Assembly: GCA_904066235.2 (NCBI GenBank)
Contig: CAJFCV020000004.1
Coordinates: forward strand, 620,001 to 684,000
Length of the DNA stretch: 64,000 bases
Direction: 5' to 3'
Source: Bursaphelenchus xylophilus
Lineage: Eukaryota; Nematoda; Chromadorea; Rhabditida; Aphelenchoididae
Shown: positions 10,315 through 22,139 of the stretch, one piece after another
Numbering within the stretch: position 1 is the first letter of the stretch
Layout of the letters: each line of letters begins with the position of its first letter
Made by a program: the position numbers and the translations under genes
Notes under the pieces: generated by a model
What the model was told of the DNA's origin: nothing
Databases searched by the model: none
What the model saw: the letters and a program-made list of their open reading frames with translations, nothing else

Positions 10315-12720
10315 TCAATTGCCTTGTGGAATATCGGGGATCACTCCATTTTCGATTAATTTCTGTTGAAGTGTCCTGAAAATTGCGAGCTGTTCGTCCA
10401 CCGGGAGCCACATGATCTGTTGGACGACCTTGTTCCAGTTCGGGAAGCGGATAATCGAGTGAATATAGGCATAAACAAAGGTGCCCATTAGGAGTTGGCA
10501 ATCGAACCGGTCCATGAGTCCGCCATGCCCGGGGATGATGGCTCCGAAGTCCTTGATCTTGAAGGCGCGCTTGAAGCCGGACGCGAAGAATCCGCCGAAT
10601 GGGGCGATCAGCGAGGCGAACAGCGCCAAAACCACGGTGTGCAATATGAACGGCTGGATGTTGATGATGGGGTCCAGTTTGAGGAGTTTGAAAAAGAATG
10701 CGAACTGGCGTGGCACTTCGTATGCTCTGCAAAACAAGCCAGACTTAGTCTTCTTCACTAAAAACAAAAAACAAATACAAAAAATTCACTTACTGAAGCT
10801 GGAAGGCCATCGGCAATGTGCAATTCATATTGTTCTCGTAGTAGGATTCCACTGGGCACACGTAGAACTTGTTGTTGACTAATACGGAGGCCAACTAAAA
10901 AGTAAAATCATCAAAATACAAAACTTTTTATATTATACTTGACTTGATTTCAGAGTCCCTAGATAGCAACAAAAAAGATTTTTATAGCCTCTAAATAGTC
11001 TACCTATCCTCTAAGTTCATCTCTGGCAACTTCTTACCAATCCACAATATAAATTTTGCCATTTTTTATATTACACTTGACATCTAAAATCCAAAATGGC
11101 CAAAAATAATATCCAACCTTCCTAGATTTCGCTGAAACTTCTCACATACCAATCTTGACACCTATTCGTTGTATTAAAACAACTTTTCCCAAAAAATTCA
11201 AAAATTTTTATATTGCACTAGGCAACAGATCAAAAAAATTGCCTAAAATCGCACTCAAAATTAATTTCAATCCTCTCCAAACTTACACAGACGCCAAAGA
11301 TGATTGTGCTGAAAGCTCCACCAATAAATCCTTCCCAAGTTTTCTTCGGCGACAGCTTGATCAATGGGGTGCGTCCGAAGAAGAAGCCGAACACGTAGGA
11401 CATGATGTCGCAGCAAATGATCATGGAAACCGGCAGAAGGAACCATACCTGTCCTTGTAGGAGGTTCTGGATGATCAGGAACGACTGAGTGACGATCAGA
11501 AGCAGGGCAACGTGAGTGTAGGCGAACTGCAAATGTAAATCAATATAATTCTTGTCCTAAATACGGAAACTTCTAATAAATTAAGACCTACCAAGGAGAA
11601 TTGTCGTAGATAGAGTCCTTTTCTCAGCGAAAGGACGAACCAAACAAAGCCTACGCAATACAGGGAGAAGCTGATGAATCGATGGTAAACAACAAGATAC
11701 CGGAGGAATTCCTGAAAAACATTTGGTAAAATACATTAACTATAACTAATCCGTCATTTTTATTCCATTTCAGCCTAAATCTGACCATCCGTTGAAAACT
11801 TTTTATATTACACTTGACATCAAATCTCGAAAAATGGAATTTCCTGCTAGACAGAGCAAACCTTAGACAAAATCTGATATCCCAACCCTTTCTAACACAT
11901 TTCACTTCATTTTCAAAAATATCGACGTCTTAATGTTCCCGTATTTTACCTAAAAATCGAAAAAAAAGATTCAAAATTTACTTACATCCTTATTCAGCAC
12001 AATGGACCAATAGTCAATGAGGCTTTCACCGAAGAAAAAGTAATTCGATGTGATCAGGAACCACCATGAAAGTCCTCGGAACCATGGTAGATCATACAAT
12101 CGGTACACATAGAGGCCAATACTAATAATTTCGTAGAAGCATGTCATTTGGATCAGGAATACCTGAAAATTAATGTTAGTTAGACAGCTACCATCTTTGC
12201 CAAGCTAATAATAGACCAAAAGTCTAAATCTCAAACGTAAAAATTGCAAGATTTATCTACATCTTCTCCTTACCATTCCCATAAGCCAAGTAGCGCCTTT
12301 TCGCACGACCAATGTGAATAAACCAATCATAATCACCGAGAAGACGCCTCGGACTACCCAGTTCCTCCATCTCGGTGGCAGTTGATTCAGACTCTCATCC
12401 ACATACGAGCCCATCGAGTCCGAACCTTGTGGTAGGTGCCGCTTGATGTCCTCGAGTCTAAAACAAGATCGTAGACAATACAATCGAACAAATTTTTGGC
12501 ATATAATCAAGCTTATAACTTCATCCAGCTGTGCCTAAACGCAGAAACACCACAAATCTTAAAATACTTACCGTTCGGCGAGTTTATCCACATCGTCCTC
12601 ACTTTCATCGGAAGGTGCATTTTTTGGCCGTCGATTCCGCAACTCCGGACCTTTGAAGGCTCCATCGCTTGGCGTTGTGAAGCCATCCCCTGATGGAGAG
12701 TTCAAGCTTGATTCCGCCAT
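10315..12720 (-). CDS. cdgs-1: Phosphatidate cytidylyltransferase (CDP-diacylglycerol synthase)
   Basis: Seven exons (12720-12572, 12457-12274, 12162-11986, 11711-11592, 11526-11287, 10894-10794, 10726-10315) give 460 residues, matching animal CDS1/CDS2. The enzyme makes CDP-diacylglycerol from phosphatidic acid and CTP, feeding phosphatidylinositol and cardiolipin synthesis at the ER. The family signature is complete near the C-terminus, residues about 373-399: [13 protein letters not shown], then [12 protein letters not shown], including the metal-binding Asp residues. The N-terminus is hydrophilic (residues 1-80, Ser/Asp/Arg rich) and is followed by about eight to nine membrane segments. 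[12 protein letters not shown] near residue 270 is another conserved block. The intron between exons 5 and 6 holds three sense copies of the AATATAA motif, and the exon 3-4 intron another. All junctions keep frame, so confidence is very high. Confidence 0.96.
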
Positions 12721-13435
12721 AGTCTAGGGACGAAATACCAAAATTGGAGCCGATATTATTTTAGGTATCTAATTGAGCTGAAACGAGAAAAATTTTCAAT
12801 TTCAACGGCTAAAAAGTCGAAAATCGACCGCGATAATAAGGACACAGCTCAATGAAGCGATTAAAACGCAAAATACGCCCCATAAGAAAAAAAAATTATG
12901 TCAGATTCTAATGGATAATATAAAATATAAGAAGAAAGACATGTCAGACCATCTAATATAAAACAAATCAATCCCCAATCCTTTTCAAAGCCAAAACAAT
13001 CTCGAAAACACCAAATGAACGTTGTTTCAGATCTTTTTATACCTAAAAATACCTCCACCAGCTGATGTTATCTAAAAAGCTCTACCTGAAAAACAACCTT
13101 GAGCCGCGTAAAAACAGTGCAAAACTGAAGACTTTGCTTCCTTCGACAAACAAAAACACATTTCGAGTTGGAGTAAATTCAGTGGGATTTGAATCAAAAC
13201 GTTTCATGACCATTGACAGATGGGAAAATAAATTTTTTTCCTTCTCTCTCGTTCGCATGCAGAATTTCCTACTTTTAGCAAGGGAAATTACATAGCTTGC
13301 TATACGTCAGTTTAACATGCAGGTTTTGATTTCATAATGTTTTTTGTTAAAAGTACCTAAAATAAGGTAAAATGGAGGAAAAAGGATGAACCGAATGTTT
13401 TTTAGGAAAAATCGGCAGCATCTCTGGCGGACATA

Positions 13436-13638
13436 TGACTTACAAAGGCCTTATTTTGCTTTAATACATCAACTTTCACTATTAATCAACTGTTTTTACA
13501 ATCTTAAAGAAGTTTTAAGCATGAAACAAGGTCTACACTTCTTCCATGCTTAAAACTGCTCAAAAAATGGAAAAACAATTAATCAAAAAGTGAAAGAAGA
13601 TGTGTCAAGGCAAAATAAAACCTCTGTAAGCCATAGCA
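13436..13638. mobile_element. Small foldback element
   Basis: Arms 13436-13525 and 13547-13638 are inverted copies with mismatches (GACTTACA-AGG-TTATTTTG, ACTTTCACT-TTAATCAA, AGTTTTAAGCATG) around a loop of about 20 bp. Non-coding. It lies upstream of the CDP-diacylglycerol synthase gene. Confidence 0.65.
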
Positions 13639-14504
13639 CCGTTTACAACCATAAATATTACCCTCTATACCAGATATTACTCTTTTTAGCAAAAATATTG
13701 TGTGAAAGTCAAGTCTGATATAATGCTACAAAGATTCAATCCAGATGGCTGCACCTTGCCCTCGTAAAAAAGTCCCAAGAGCATTCAGCATTCCTTGTTT
13801 ACGCTTCTTGGCAGGGAATTTCAAAACGCAATTGAAAAACAAACAATTCCTTATCTTGTCAATACATATTCGTGTTTATGAGTCATTCTAGAAGGAAAAT
13901 TTACGTCAGTACTCGGAACAAAGAATATTTTACAAAACAAGACCACTTAGATAATGTCAAAACGAAAAAAATCCACGTCCTTCTTTGTTTTAGACATAAA
14001 AATTTCTTCAACTTATGTCAGACGTAAATCAATATTATTCTTGACACGAAATCGTACTTCCAGACGAACCCACGCTAAAATGTCAACTTCAATAGATTAT
14101 CGGGCCTGTTCTACTCCTTCAAGCAGAAAATTATCGAGAAAAAACCTTTTAAACCCTTTTTTACTTAAAAAAAGGTACTTTGGACCCAAAATAGCGTAAA
14201 ATATAGTCATAAAACCAAAACGTAAACTTTTTGTTGACTCAAGAAAGTAATATAAGACGTCGTCTTCCACAAAGAACAAAAAAACATCCGTTTTCTCGAA
14301 GACGTCGACTATTTTAGCCAATTTCCGGCCTCTTCAGACACATTTTTGACAAAAATAATATCGCTAATCCTCTTTCGTAATAAACTATTGCCAAAAGCGG
14401 ACAAATATGCCCTCAAATGACCTCTAAAAACTTTTCCAGAACACTAAAAGCCCTAACAATTGACTAATTACAGATTTACAGAGGATTTTTATTTCCAAAA
14501 GCCA

Positions 14505-14732
14505 CTAAATCTTCTTCGCCGAATAATGGCTGTTTACTAAACCGCATACCATGTGAACCCCCAAAAAATATTTGCACTGCAGAGGCGTGAGGCCGTTTTC
14601 ATTCCCTTTCACGCGGCGTTTTCGACCTTTTTCGTCCCCTTTCGCTCTCCGACCTTGTACATGAAACTTCTGGCATGCCGAAAGAAATGTGCGAAAAGTT
14701 TGGGGCGCAAATCCTCTTAGCGCATCGAACAT
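14505..14732 (-). CDS. Possible small protein, unrecognised
   Basis: A 75-codon minus-strand frame starts with MFDALRGFAPQTF and contains a strongly basic middle (AKGDEKGRKRRVKGNENG) and a C-terminal part with two Cys (QCKYFLGVHMVCGL). A stop lies about 10 codons upstream of the first Met, so the N-terminus would be complete only if translation begins at this Met or the exon is spliced. The frame is less A+T-rich than its surroundings, which is the main reason to list it. No family is recognised. Confidence 0.2.
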   Translation of the reverse strand: MFDALRGFAPQTFRTFLSACQKFHVQGRRAKGDEKGRKRRVKGNENGLTPLQCKYFLGVHMVCGLVNSHYSAKKI

Positions 14733-15469
14733 GCCAAGAAGAAGGAATAGCACAACTTTTCAGAGGATTTCGTAGGAAATCGTGGCCATATTAAACAAAA
14801 AATTATATTACACTAGACATCGGATGGAAAATTGCTTTTCACTTGTTATTTTCGGCTAAACCATGGTTGTTTTGCGATGGAAAAGGAGTAAACATAAAAA
14901 ACAATGTGTACACTACTCTTAAAAGCAAACTTTCGGAAAAATTTTGCAAAAATTATATTACACTTGACATCAAAAGCCAAAAAGTGCCTGAAAACTAATT
15001 TTTTCCCCTAATACCAGTGTCTTTGGACTCTGAAAGTCTTCACAGCGCTTCAGGCTTCCTTGCTGACCTTGAAACTCCCTTAGAACTTGCAAAATTCAAC
15101 TAAAAAACAAGAAATTCTCTCTAGACCCAATAAAAATCCGTCTGCATTGCGTCGGAAAATTCAAAAAGTCACAGCGTATCTCTTCGGGATGTATTAGGAA
15201 CGACGGAATTGGCCAAACTGGCCCATTTCAGGCCGAATTGCTTCTCATTTGGGCCGTGAAAAACAAAAAAATCCATAAAAAACCTTCTCCATGAGGGAAA
15301 ACTTGGTGTTTTTGGAAAAACAAGGGAATTATGGGGAAAAATACACGAATTATAGTGAAAATAACTTGTAAACTTTATCGAATTTGTGCTACTACAATTT
15401 TGGGATCAAAAACAAAAAAAAATCTTCGATTTCTTGTACTGCAGCCTGCGCCCTATATTATGCGGACCG

Positions 15470-15790
15470 CGGGGGACATTTTATACGAAGGACGAAATAA
15501 TGTCGCAAAAATGAGTTTTCAAAAGACCATTCTAAAATACGAGTTTTTTAAAGGCCTAAAATCTTATTTACGAAAATTTTATCCCCTTTTTCCCGCGCAT
15601 TTTTCACAACGTCCATCAAAGGTGACATCTTATACGAAGGACAAAATAATGTCGCAAAAATGAGTTTTTAGGACACCTTTTTAAAATACGAGTTTTTTAA
15701 GGGTCTGAGACCTTATTTACAAAGATTTCACCCATTCTTGTCTGCATTTTTCGCAACATCCATCAAAGGTGACATGTTATACGAAGAATT
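15470..15790. repeat. Direct repeat, about 150 bp unit, two full copies and a partial third
   Basis: The phrase GACAT-TTATACGAAGGAC followed by AAATAATGTCGCAAAAATGA occurs at about 15474 and 15627, and a shorter version (GACATGTTATACGAAG) at about 15769. Between them AAAATACGAGTTTTTTAA and CATCAAAGGTGACAT are also repeated. Non-coding, downstream of the innexin gene. Confidence 0.75.
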
Positions 15791-15918
15791 TTTATTTCAT
15801 AAAATCTCATTTTGAAAGACGCAAATCCGTGAAAAATATTGCAAAAATATACCGAGATCACAACAAGAATACTGACTAGAATGGCAGTGACTTCAAAATA
15901 TAAATATTTTATATTACA

Positions 15919-18900
15919 CTAGACATAATGCCTGGTGTCCGTGATATTGGCCAAATGTGGCATGCTTGGATGGTCAAAGTGTTGATTAGGGCGCGGAACG
16001 GTCTCCACCAGACTCCGTTCACCATGCGACGAAGTTCTCGATAGTCCCCTTTCACTGCTTCGGTGTCGACGACGGACTGAGCCCGGGGTCGACTCTTTCC
16101 GACTGACTTCTAGCGACTTTTGGCGGTAGAAGAGTACATGCCGCTCTCTTAATCTGGTAGTCAGACGAGAGCACATGACATTGCCAGCATGGATTGATAT
16201 CATTTTGAGCAGGAAGACCCCTGGAAATGAGAAAATAATATTGCACATGGTATCTGATGTCGGAAAATTAAAATTTTCGAGAATTTCGTGAAAAATGATG
16301 TTTAAATTTATGATGAGTAAAAAGGTTAGAGAATTTTGCAAAATCATTGCAATTTCTAGGCCAAAAACAGAATGCGCGGATGAGATATGAACCTTGGAAG
16401 TTGATATACCTTGATCCAAAAAAGTGTTTGCTATGGATAAAGTACGTCAAACATAAATCTATTTTATGGCATATAGGGCGTAATAGACCTTCAGAAAACT
16501 TTTTTAAATGCAAAATTTACCTTACAGCAAGTTTTTGACCAAAAATTTGACTTTTTTATATTACCCATGTCATCAGATCAAAAAATCTTTATAACTTTCC
16601 CAATTTCTCGTAAATCCGGATAAAACAAAGTTCAAGACATACCATCAGGCCTCAAAAACTCTTCGACAAAATCATTGATCTCTTCGCTCGTAGCATCATC
16701 CGCTTCCATATATTTTTCGACAAAGTTCCGCCGACAAACCGGAATGGCCAAGGTCGCCATCCAAGCGCTAATATTCACAGTGCTCAACAAGGCGAGGAAT
16801 ACAAACCAAAGCCAAAGGAAGACAAAGATCTTCTCCGTGAACATGTTCACCACCAACACACATTGCACTGTGTGCCGATGAATGTTGCCGAGAACGCGGA
16901 TCTCAAAGTCGCACAAGGTCACTCGCGGGAATTTGCCGGATTCTTTCCATTCTTTGTTCTGAAAAAAGTAGGCGTTTTACGCCTTACTGACAATAAGATT
17001 CAAAATATTTTAGTGAAATTTCAAAAAAAAATTTTTGCACTGTGCAATTTTTTTGTTGCCTCAAATTTTTGACCGCACAGTGCACTTTGACAAAAAATTT
17101 TTGCATCGTGTAATTTTTTGAGGGCTCAAGTTTTTGACTTGAGCATTTTGACAAGGAATTTTTTGCACTGTGCAGTTTTCAGAAAACCCTAAATTTCGAC
17201 TGCACAGTGCACTTTATCAAAAAAATTTTGCACTGTGCAGTTTTCAGAAAACCCTATATTTCGACTGCACAGTGCACTTTGTCAAACAAAAATTTTGCAC
17301 TGTGCAGTTTTCAGAGAACCCTAAATTTCGACTGCACAGTGCACTTAATCAAACAAAAATTTTGCACTGTGCAGTTTTCAGAAAACCCTAAATTTCGACT
17401 GCACAGTGCACTAAATCAAAAAAATTTTTTGCACTGTGCAATTTTTTCGTTGACTCAAATTTTTGACTGCACGGCAGGGGTGGCCACCGGGCCGGGCCGG
17501 CCCGGCCCGGCCCGGCGAAGCCCGGCCCGATCGGGCCTAAACGGGCCGGGCCTGACAAATTTTGAAACGGGCCGGGCCGGGCCTGCTTTTTACCGGGCCG
17601 GGCCGCGGGCCTAGACATGGCTGGGGGGCCGGGCCGGGCCGAAAATCGCGGCCCGGCCCGGGGGCCGGGCCGAAAATCGCGGCCCGGCCCGGGGGCCGGA
17701 AGAGGTCGGCCCGGCCCCGGCCCCCTTCAAATTTTCTCGGCCCGGCCCGGCCCGGCCCCCAGGGGGCCGGGCCGGGCCGGGGGCCGACCGGGGGCCGAAC
17801 TGTAAATATGAACAATGCATTCATTACGAGATATAACACATTTTTTTGGGGTTTTGGTAGTTCAGCCCCCCAAGAAAGGTAGTTCAAACCCCCACTGTTT
17901 TGTCCATTTTACACCCCCATAATGAAAAATTTAGAATAATACAAAAAATGCAAATTAGGGTAAAACGACCCCCGGCGTTTTAGCTCAAACCCCCAGTTAC
18001 CGTCCAAATTCGTTCTTGTGGTTCAGGCAACGACGATCGTAGCCGAGAGAACCCAATCCCGAGTAGGAGCTTCAGATTGGATGAGGGGGTTTATGCTGGG
18101 TCCAGGGGGGCTGAACTGGACTGGCGGGTTGTACTACCTTAGCCCCCATTCTTTTGTTAGTACAATCGACAATAAATTTTTGAAAAAAAAAATTACCAAC
18201 CATTGCCTATAGTACAAAAAACCCAATCGGTTCTTGGCTCTGCCTTTCTATTTTTGTTGGCAACCCTAATTTTCGTTTTGGCTTTTAGTCATTGGGGGCC
18301 GATTGGGGGCCTGGCGGGGGCCCCGGTCGGCCCGGCCCGGGGGCCGGAAGAGGTCGGCCCGGCCCCGGGGCCTTTAAAACTCGTTCGGCCCGGCCCACTA
18401 GCCATGTCTACGCGGGCCTGAGCCATCTTCAGGCCCGGCCCGGCCCGGTTTTGTCGAAATGCCAAGCGTTTGGCATTCAATGTTTTCGCGCCGGAAAAAT
18501 TTTTGGATAGGTTTGTATTTTTAGTATATCAAGTTCTACAATAGTTTATTACTTTATAGTACTTTTTTGTATATATGTTATAATATAAGGTCCAAATTAA
18601 AACATATAATACATATAGGATAGTTCTTAGCAGATTTTAGCACACTACAGAGGCGGTAAGATCAAAGGAAAATTTCCAGCTCGCGCCCTAACCGGGCTTT
18701 TACCGGGCCGGGCCGGGCCGGGCCTGATTTCTACCGGGCCGGGCCGGGCCGGGCCTGATTTCTACCGGGCCGGGCCGGGCCGGGCCTGCAAAATTTTGAA
18801 CCGGGCCGGGCCGGGCCTGGGATTTTGCCGGGCCGGGCCCCGGGCCTGAAATTTGGAAAAAGAGGCCCGTTTGCCACCCCTGCTGCACGGTGCACTTTGT

Positions 18901-21726
18901 CAAACAAAAATTTTGCACTGTGCACTTTTTAGAGAACCCTAAATTTCGACTGCACAGTGCAATAAACTTGTTTTCGTAAAACGCACCGTGCAAAAAGAAA
19001 AATATTTTTATTGCACCGTGCAGTAAAAAAAAGTAAAAATTTTCTTTCTGCACGGTGCAATTAATGCAAAAATATATACGGTCAATATTTTATTTGAATC
19101 ACACAGTGCTAATAAAGGTTAAAAAATTCTTTCAAAATTAAAAATTTTTTTGAAAAAAAAACTTTTCTTACCATCATCAAATCATAGATGACATGCCCTC
19201 CAAACAGCGGGTAGTCACTTGTTTCCAAAAACGCGTTTAGCGCATAAAATTGCACCATAACATTGGCCAAGTGGAAGAACTTTATGAACATGTAGACCAG
19301 ACAGACGTAGGCCCCGTAAACTTTTCCCATGTTGACCAAGGCGAAGATGAAAACACTTTTATTTTTGCTTCCGAAATCCCGCTGATATTGGAGGGCTTCG
19401 TCGATATGTCGAGTTAGGACGTCCACGGTTTTTTCGCGAATATCCGGATCAATGTTTGTGTCTTGGCAAGCGGTTTGGAGGACCAGCCCGACGTTTAGAC
19501 CTAAAATAATATTAATTTTTATGTTACTACAAAAAATTTTATAGATTTTTCATTTCCAAAAAATGTAAATTTTTATTCTACACAATGCGACATTTGCTTC
19601 TCTAAAATGCGATTTTTATTTCTATACAGCGCGATTTTCAATTCTATAAAATGCGATTTTTGTTTCTATACAGTGCGTTTTTAAATCAAAAATTCTGTAA
19701 AATGCGATTTTTATTTCTGTAAAGTGCGATTTTCAATTCTATAAAATACAATTTTTATTTCTATAAAATGCGATTTTTTAATTAAAAATTATGTAAAATG
19801 CGATTTTTATTTCTATATAACGCGATTTTTATTTCTATAAAATGCGATTTTTGTCTCCTTACAATGCGATTTTATAACAAAAAATTCTGTAAAGCCGCTA
19901 TTTTTATTTCTATATAGCGCGATTTTCAACTCTGTAAAACGCGATTTTAACTTTTGCACAGTGCGGAAATTTTTCATCTTTTTTATTGCACTGTGCGAAG
20001 GTTTTTTTTCTTCGCTTTTCTCTTCCGCACTGTGCAAAAAAAAATTTTTTGCACAGTGCAATTTTTAAAAAAATTTAAAAATAAAAAAAATTTTCGAAAA
20101 TTTTAAAAATTTATTTTTAGTAAATATATATATTTACCACCCACCCGACTGATTCGACAGCATTCTCCACATGGACGCGGGCATATGAAACATGAGCGCC
20201 GCGATGGACAAGACAAACGGAACCCATTGATAGTATCCGATCTGCCGCTTCTCCCGCTCCTCGATTCGATGCGGAATATGGTCGTGGAATGGGATGAAGA
20301 AGGTGTTCTGGACCCAGCAATAGTTCTCCGAATACTGCTCCATGGCGTGGGTGAACTGGGCCGGAACGAAACATTCAATCGGATGACCAACTAAAATAAG
20401 GTCAAAATTTTGGGAAAACTCTTCAATTACGTAGTATATCTATACTACATCTTGTAGAAAAAATTTTTTTTCAACGCACAGTGCAAGAAAAAGAAAATGC
20501 AAAAAAAATTTTTTTCATGCACAGTGCAGTCGAAAACTGAAAATTGTTTATTTTTTTCGCACAGTGCAGTCAAAAATTTTGATGTCTGCACGGTGCAAAA
20601 AATATGATGAGAAAATTCTTCTGCACTGTGCGTTTTGAAGCAAAACAAAAATATCTTTGCACTGTGCAAGAAAATATTTTTGTTTGATTGCACTGTGCGG
20701 GCAATATTTTTTTTTGTTTTTTAGCGCACTGTGCAAAAAAACAGTAATATAAATTGCACAGTGCAAAAAATTTGGTAAATTGCACAGTGCAATAAATAAA
20801 AATTATTTTGTTTTGCACAGTGCGACTTACGACTTATTGGATGCACAGTGCAAAAAATTAGTAAATTGCACCGTGCAATCAAAAAATAAAATAAAAAAAT
20901 CGGTTGTTGCACAGTGCGACTTGCGACTTCTCAGACTGCACAGTGCAAAAAATTTGGTAAATTGCACAGTGCAAAAAAAAATATTGAATTGCACTGTGCA
21001 TCAAAAAAAAAAAGAAAATAAAAAAAATTTTTGTTGCACAGTGCAAATATTAAATTGCACAGTGCAACAAAAAATAAAAATTTCGCACAGTGCAAAATTT
21101 TCGAAAAGGAGTGTCTGCACAGTGCAAAAAATTTGGTAAATTGCACAGTGCAAAAAATATTGAATTGCACTGTTCATCAAAAAAAAAAATTTTTTTGTTG
21201 CACAGTGCAAAAAATTTTGTCAATTTTGCACAGTGCGAAGTTTTCGATAAAGGATATCTGCACTGTGCAAAAAATTTGGTAAATTGCACCGTGAAATCGA
21301 AAAAAAGAAAAAAAAGTTTTTTTTTGCACAGTGCAATTTACGGCTTCTTGGAATGCACAGTGCAAAAAAAATATTGAATTGCACTGTGCATCAAAAAAAA
21401 AAAAAAATTTTTTTTTGTTGCACAGTGCAAAAAATTTTGTCAATTTTGCACAGTGCAAAATTTTCGAAAAAGGATATCTGCACTGTGCAAAAAATTTTTT
21501 TACTCATGTCAAAGAGAGCGTTCCCACAGACATTTATAGTCCAAAAAACAAAAAAAAACAGCTTCTTACCATACTGTTTCGCGGACACGAGCAGTGCGAA
21601 CATCAACAACAATATGGAGGTGTACAGGTAGTGCATTCGATCCACAATGTCATCGTCGACGCGGGGCTCCAACAGGCGAAGGGCCGAGGTCAGGAAGTGG
21701 AGCCCCACCCGTGAGCCCGCCACCAT
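15919..21726 (-). CDS. Innexin (gap-junction channel subunit)
   Basis: Five exons (21726-21570, 20390-20145, 19500-19172, 16958-16643, 16220-15919) give 449 residues. Innexins form invertebrate gap junctions and hemichannels in the plasma membrane. The hallmark YYQWVPF lies at residues 105-111 before TM2. Extracellular loop 1 holds the conserved Cys pair C59 and C77, and loop 2 has its own pair in FPRVTLCDFEIR and HRHTVQCVLVVN. Four membrane segments are visible. The cytoplasmic C-terminus (last ~90 residues) is Arg/Ser rich. A CATTCCAG acceptor 23 bases before the start could be a trans-splice site. Introns 2 and 3 (about 0.65 and 2.2 kb) and intron 1 (about 1.2 kb) are filled with GCAC-N-GTGC palindromes; intron 3 also holds a hAT-like insertion. 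The TAG stop is embedded in a copy of the TCTAGTGTAATATAA motif. Which innexin paralogue it is I cannot tell. Confidence 0.95.
17035..17474. repeat. GCAC-N-GTGC palindrome array (innexin intron 3, left part)
   Basis: A regular tandem unit of about 70 bp with two palindromes each: TTTTGCACTGTGCAGTTTTC then AGAAAACCCTAAATTTCGAC then TGCACAGTGCACTTTATC. At least four units lie between 17165 and 17430, with more degenerate ones before. This is one of the few places where the spacers are also repeated. Confidence 0.9.
17475..18882. mobile_element. Non-autonomous hAT-like element with extreme GGGCCGGGCC tracts and 8 bp target duplication
   Basis: Left end CAGGGGTGGC and right end GCCACCCCTG are inverted termini. 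The flanking octamer CTGCACGG is duplicated exactly (17467-17474 and 18883-18890), the classic hAT target-site duplication. Length 1408 bp. GC-rich tracts of iterated GGGCCGGGCC and its complement occupy about 17488-17800, 18295-18465 and 18690-18870. The middle (17815-18290) is ordinary sequence with a CCCCCA-rich stretch. There is no transposase. Long open frames in the GC tracts are repeat artefacts (Gly/Pro/Arg strings). A fragment with the same GGGCCGGGCC and AGCCATGTCTA words lies at 40838. Confidence 0.85.
18883..19110. repeat. GCAC-N-GTGC palindrome array (innexin intron 3, right part)
   Basis: Continuation of the array interrupted by the hAT-like element. It includes GCACGGTGC, GCACTGTGC, GCACAGTGC and GCACCGTGC versions, in A/T-rich spacers, and ends about 60 bp before exon 3. 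Confidence 0.85.
19555..19960. repeat. Minisatellite of about 20-24 bp (innexin intron 2)
   Basis: Roughly sixteen degenerate units of the form TCTATAAAATGCGATTTTTA, with variants TCTATACAGTGCGATTTT. It ends in proper GCACAGTGC palindromes near 19955-20065, so the two repeats are contiguous. Confidence 0.85.
20475..21500. repeat. GCAC-N-GTGC palindrome array (innexin intron 1)
   Basis: About forty palindromes in 1 kb. Spacers include AAAAATTTGGTAAAT, AAAAATATTGAAT and ATCAAAAAAAAA, each reused several times, and the block TTTTCGAAAAAGGATATCTG recurs. Orientation cannot be assigned since the motif is its own complement apart from the centre base. Confidence 0.9.
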
Positions 21727-22139
21727 CCCGGTTGTTGATCGTAAGTTGGCTGGAATGAGGTGAAAAGTCGGAGAAAATTGTGGGGAAATCGTCAACACCT
21801 TGCCGAAACTTTGATCTCTAATCAATGATGACGAAAAATTTTTTGGTCCCGATCAGATTTGGGATCGGTTATTGGACGGATAAATCGTCGGGAAACCGGA
21901 AAAGACAGGTGTTTTCGATTGGGGCGGGTAATGGAGTGATTAAACGGCCAATTTCATGTCATTTGAGGTGAATTATTTTGGCGATAATGACCAGTTTTTT
22001 GCCTCTGACAATTGCAGAGTAAAATATGTTCTGACTTTATGAAATTTTCAACAAAAAATTGAATTTTTTTGGTCAAAATTTCGAAAATAAAAAAAAATTG
22101 CCTCAGGCAAGATCCTCGGATTTCCCTCAAATTTGGCAT

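Noticed and set aside
17390..18420. Gly/Pro/Arg-rich open frames
   Set aside because: They are translations of GGGCCGGGCC tracts within the hAT-like element, open in several frames on both strands.
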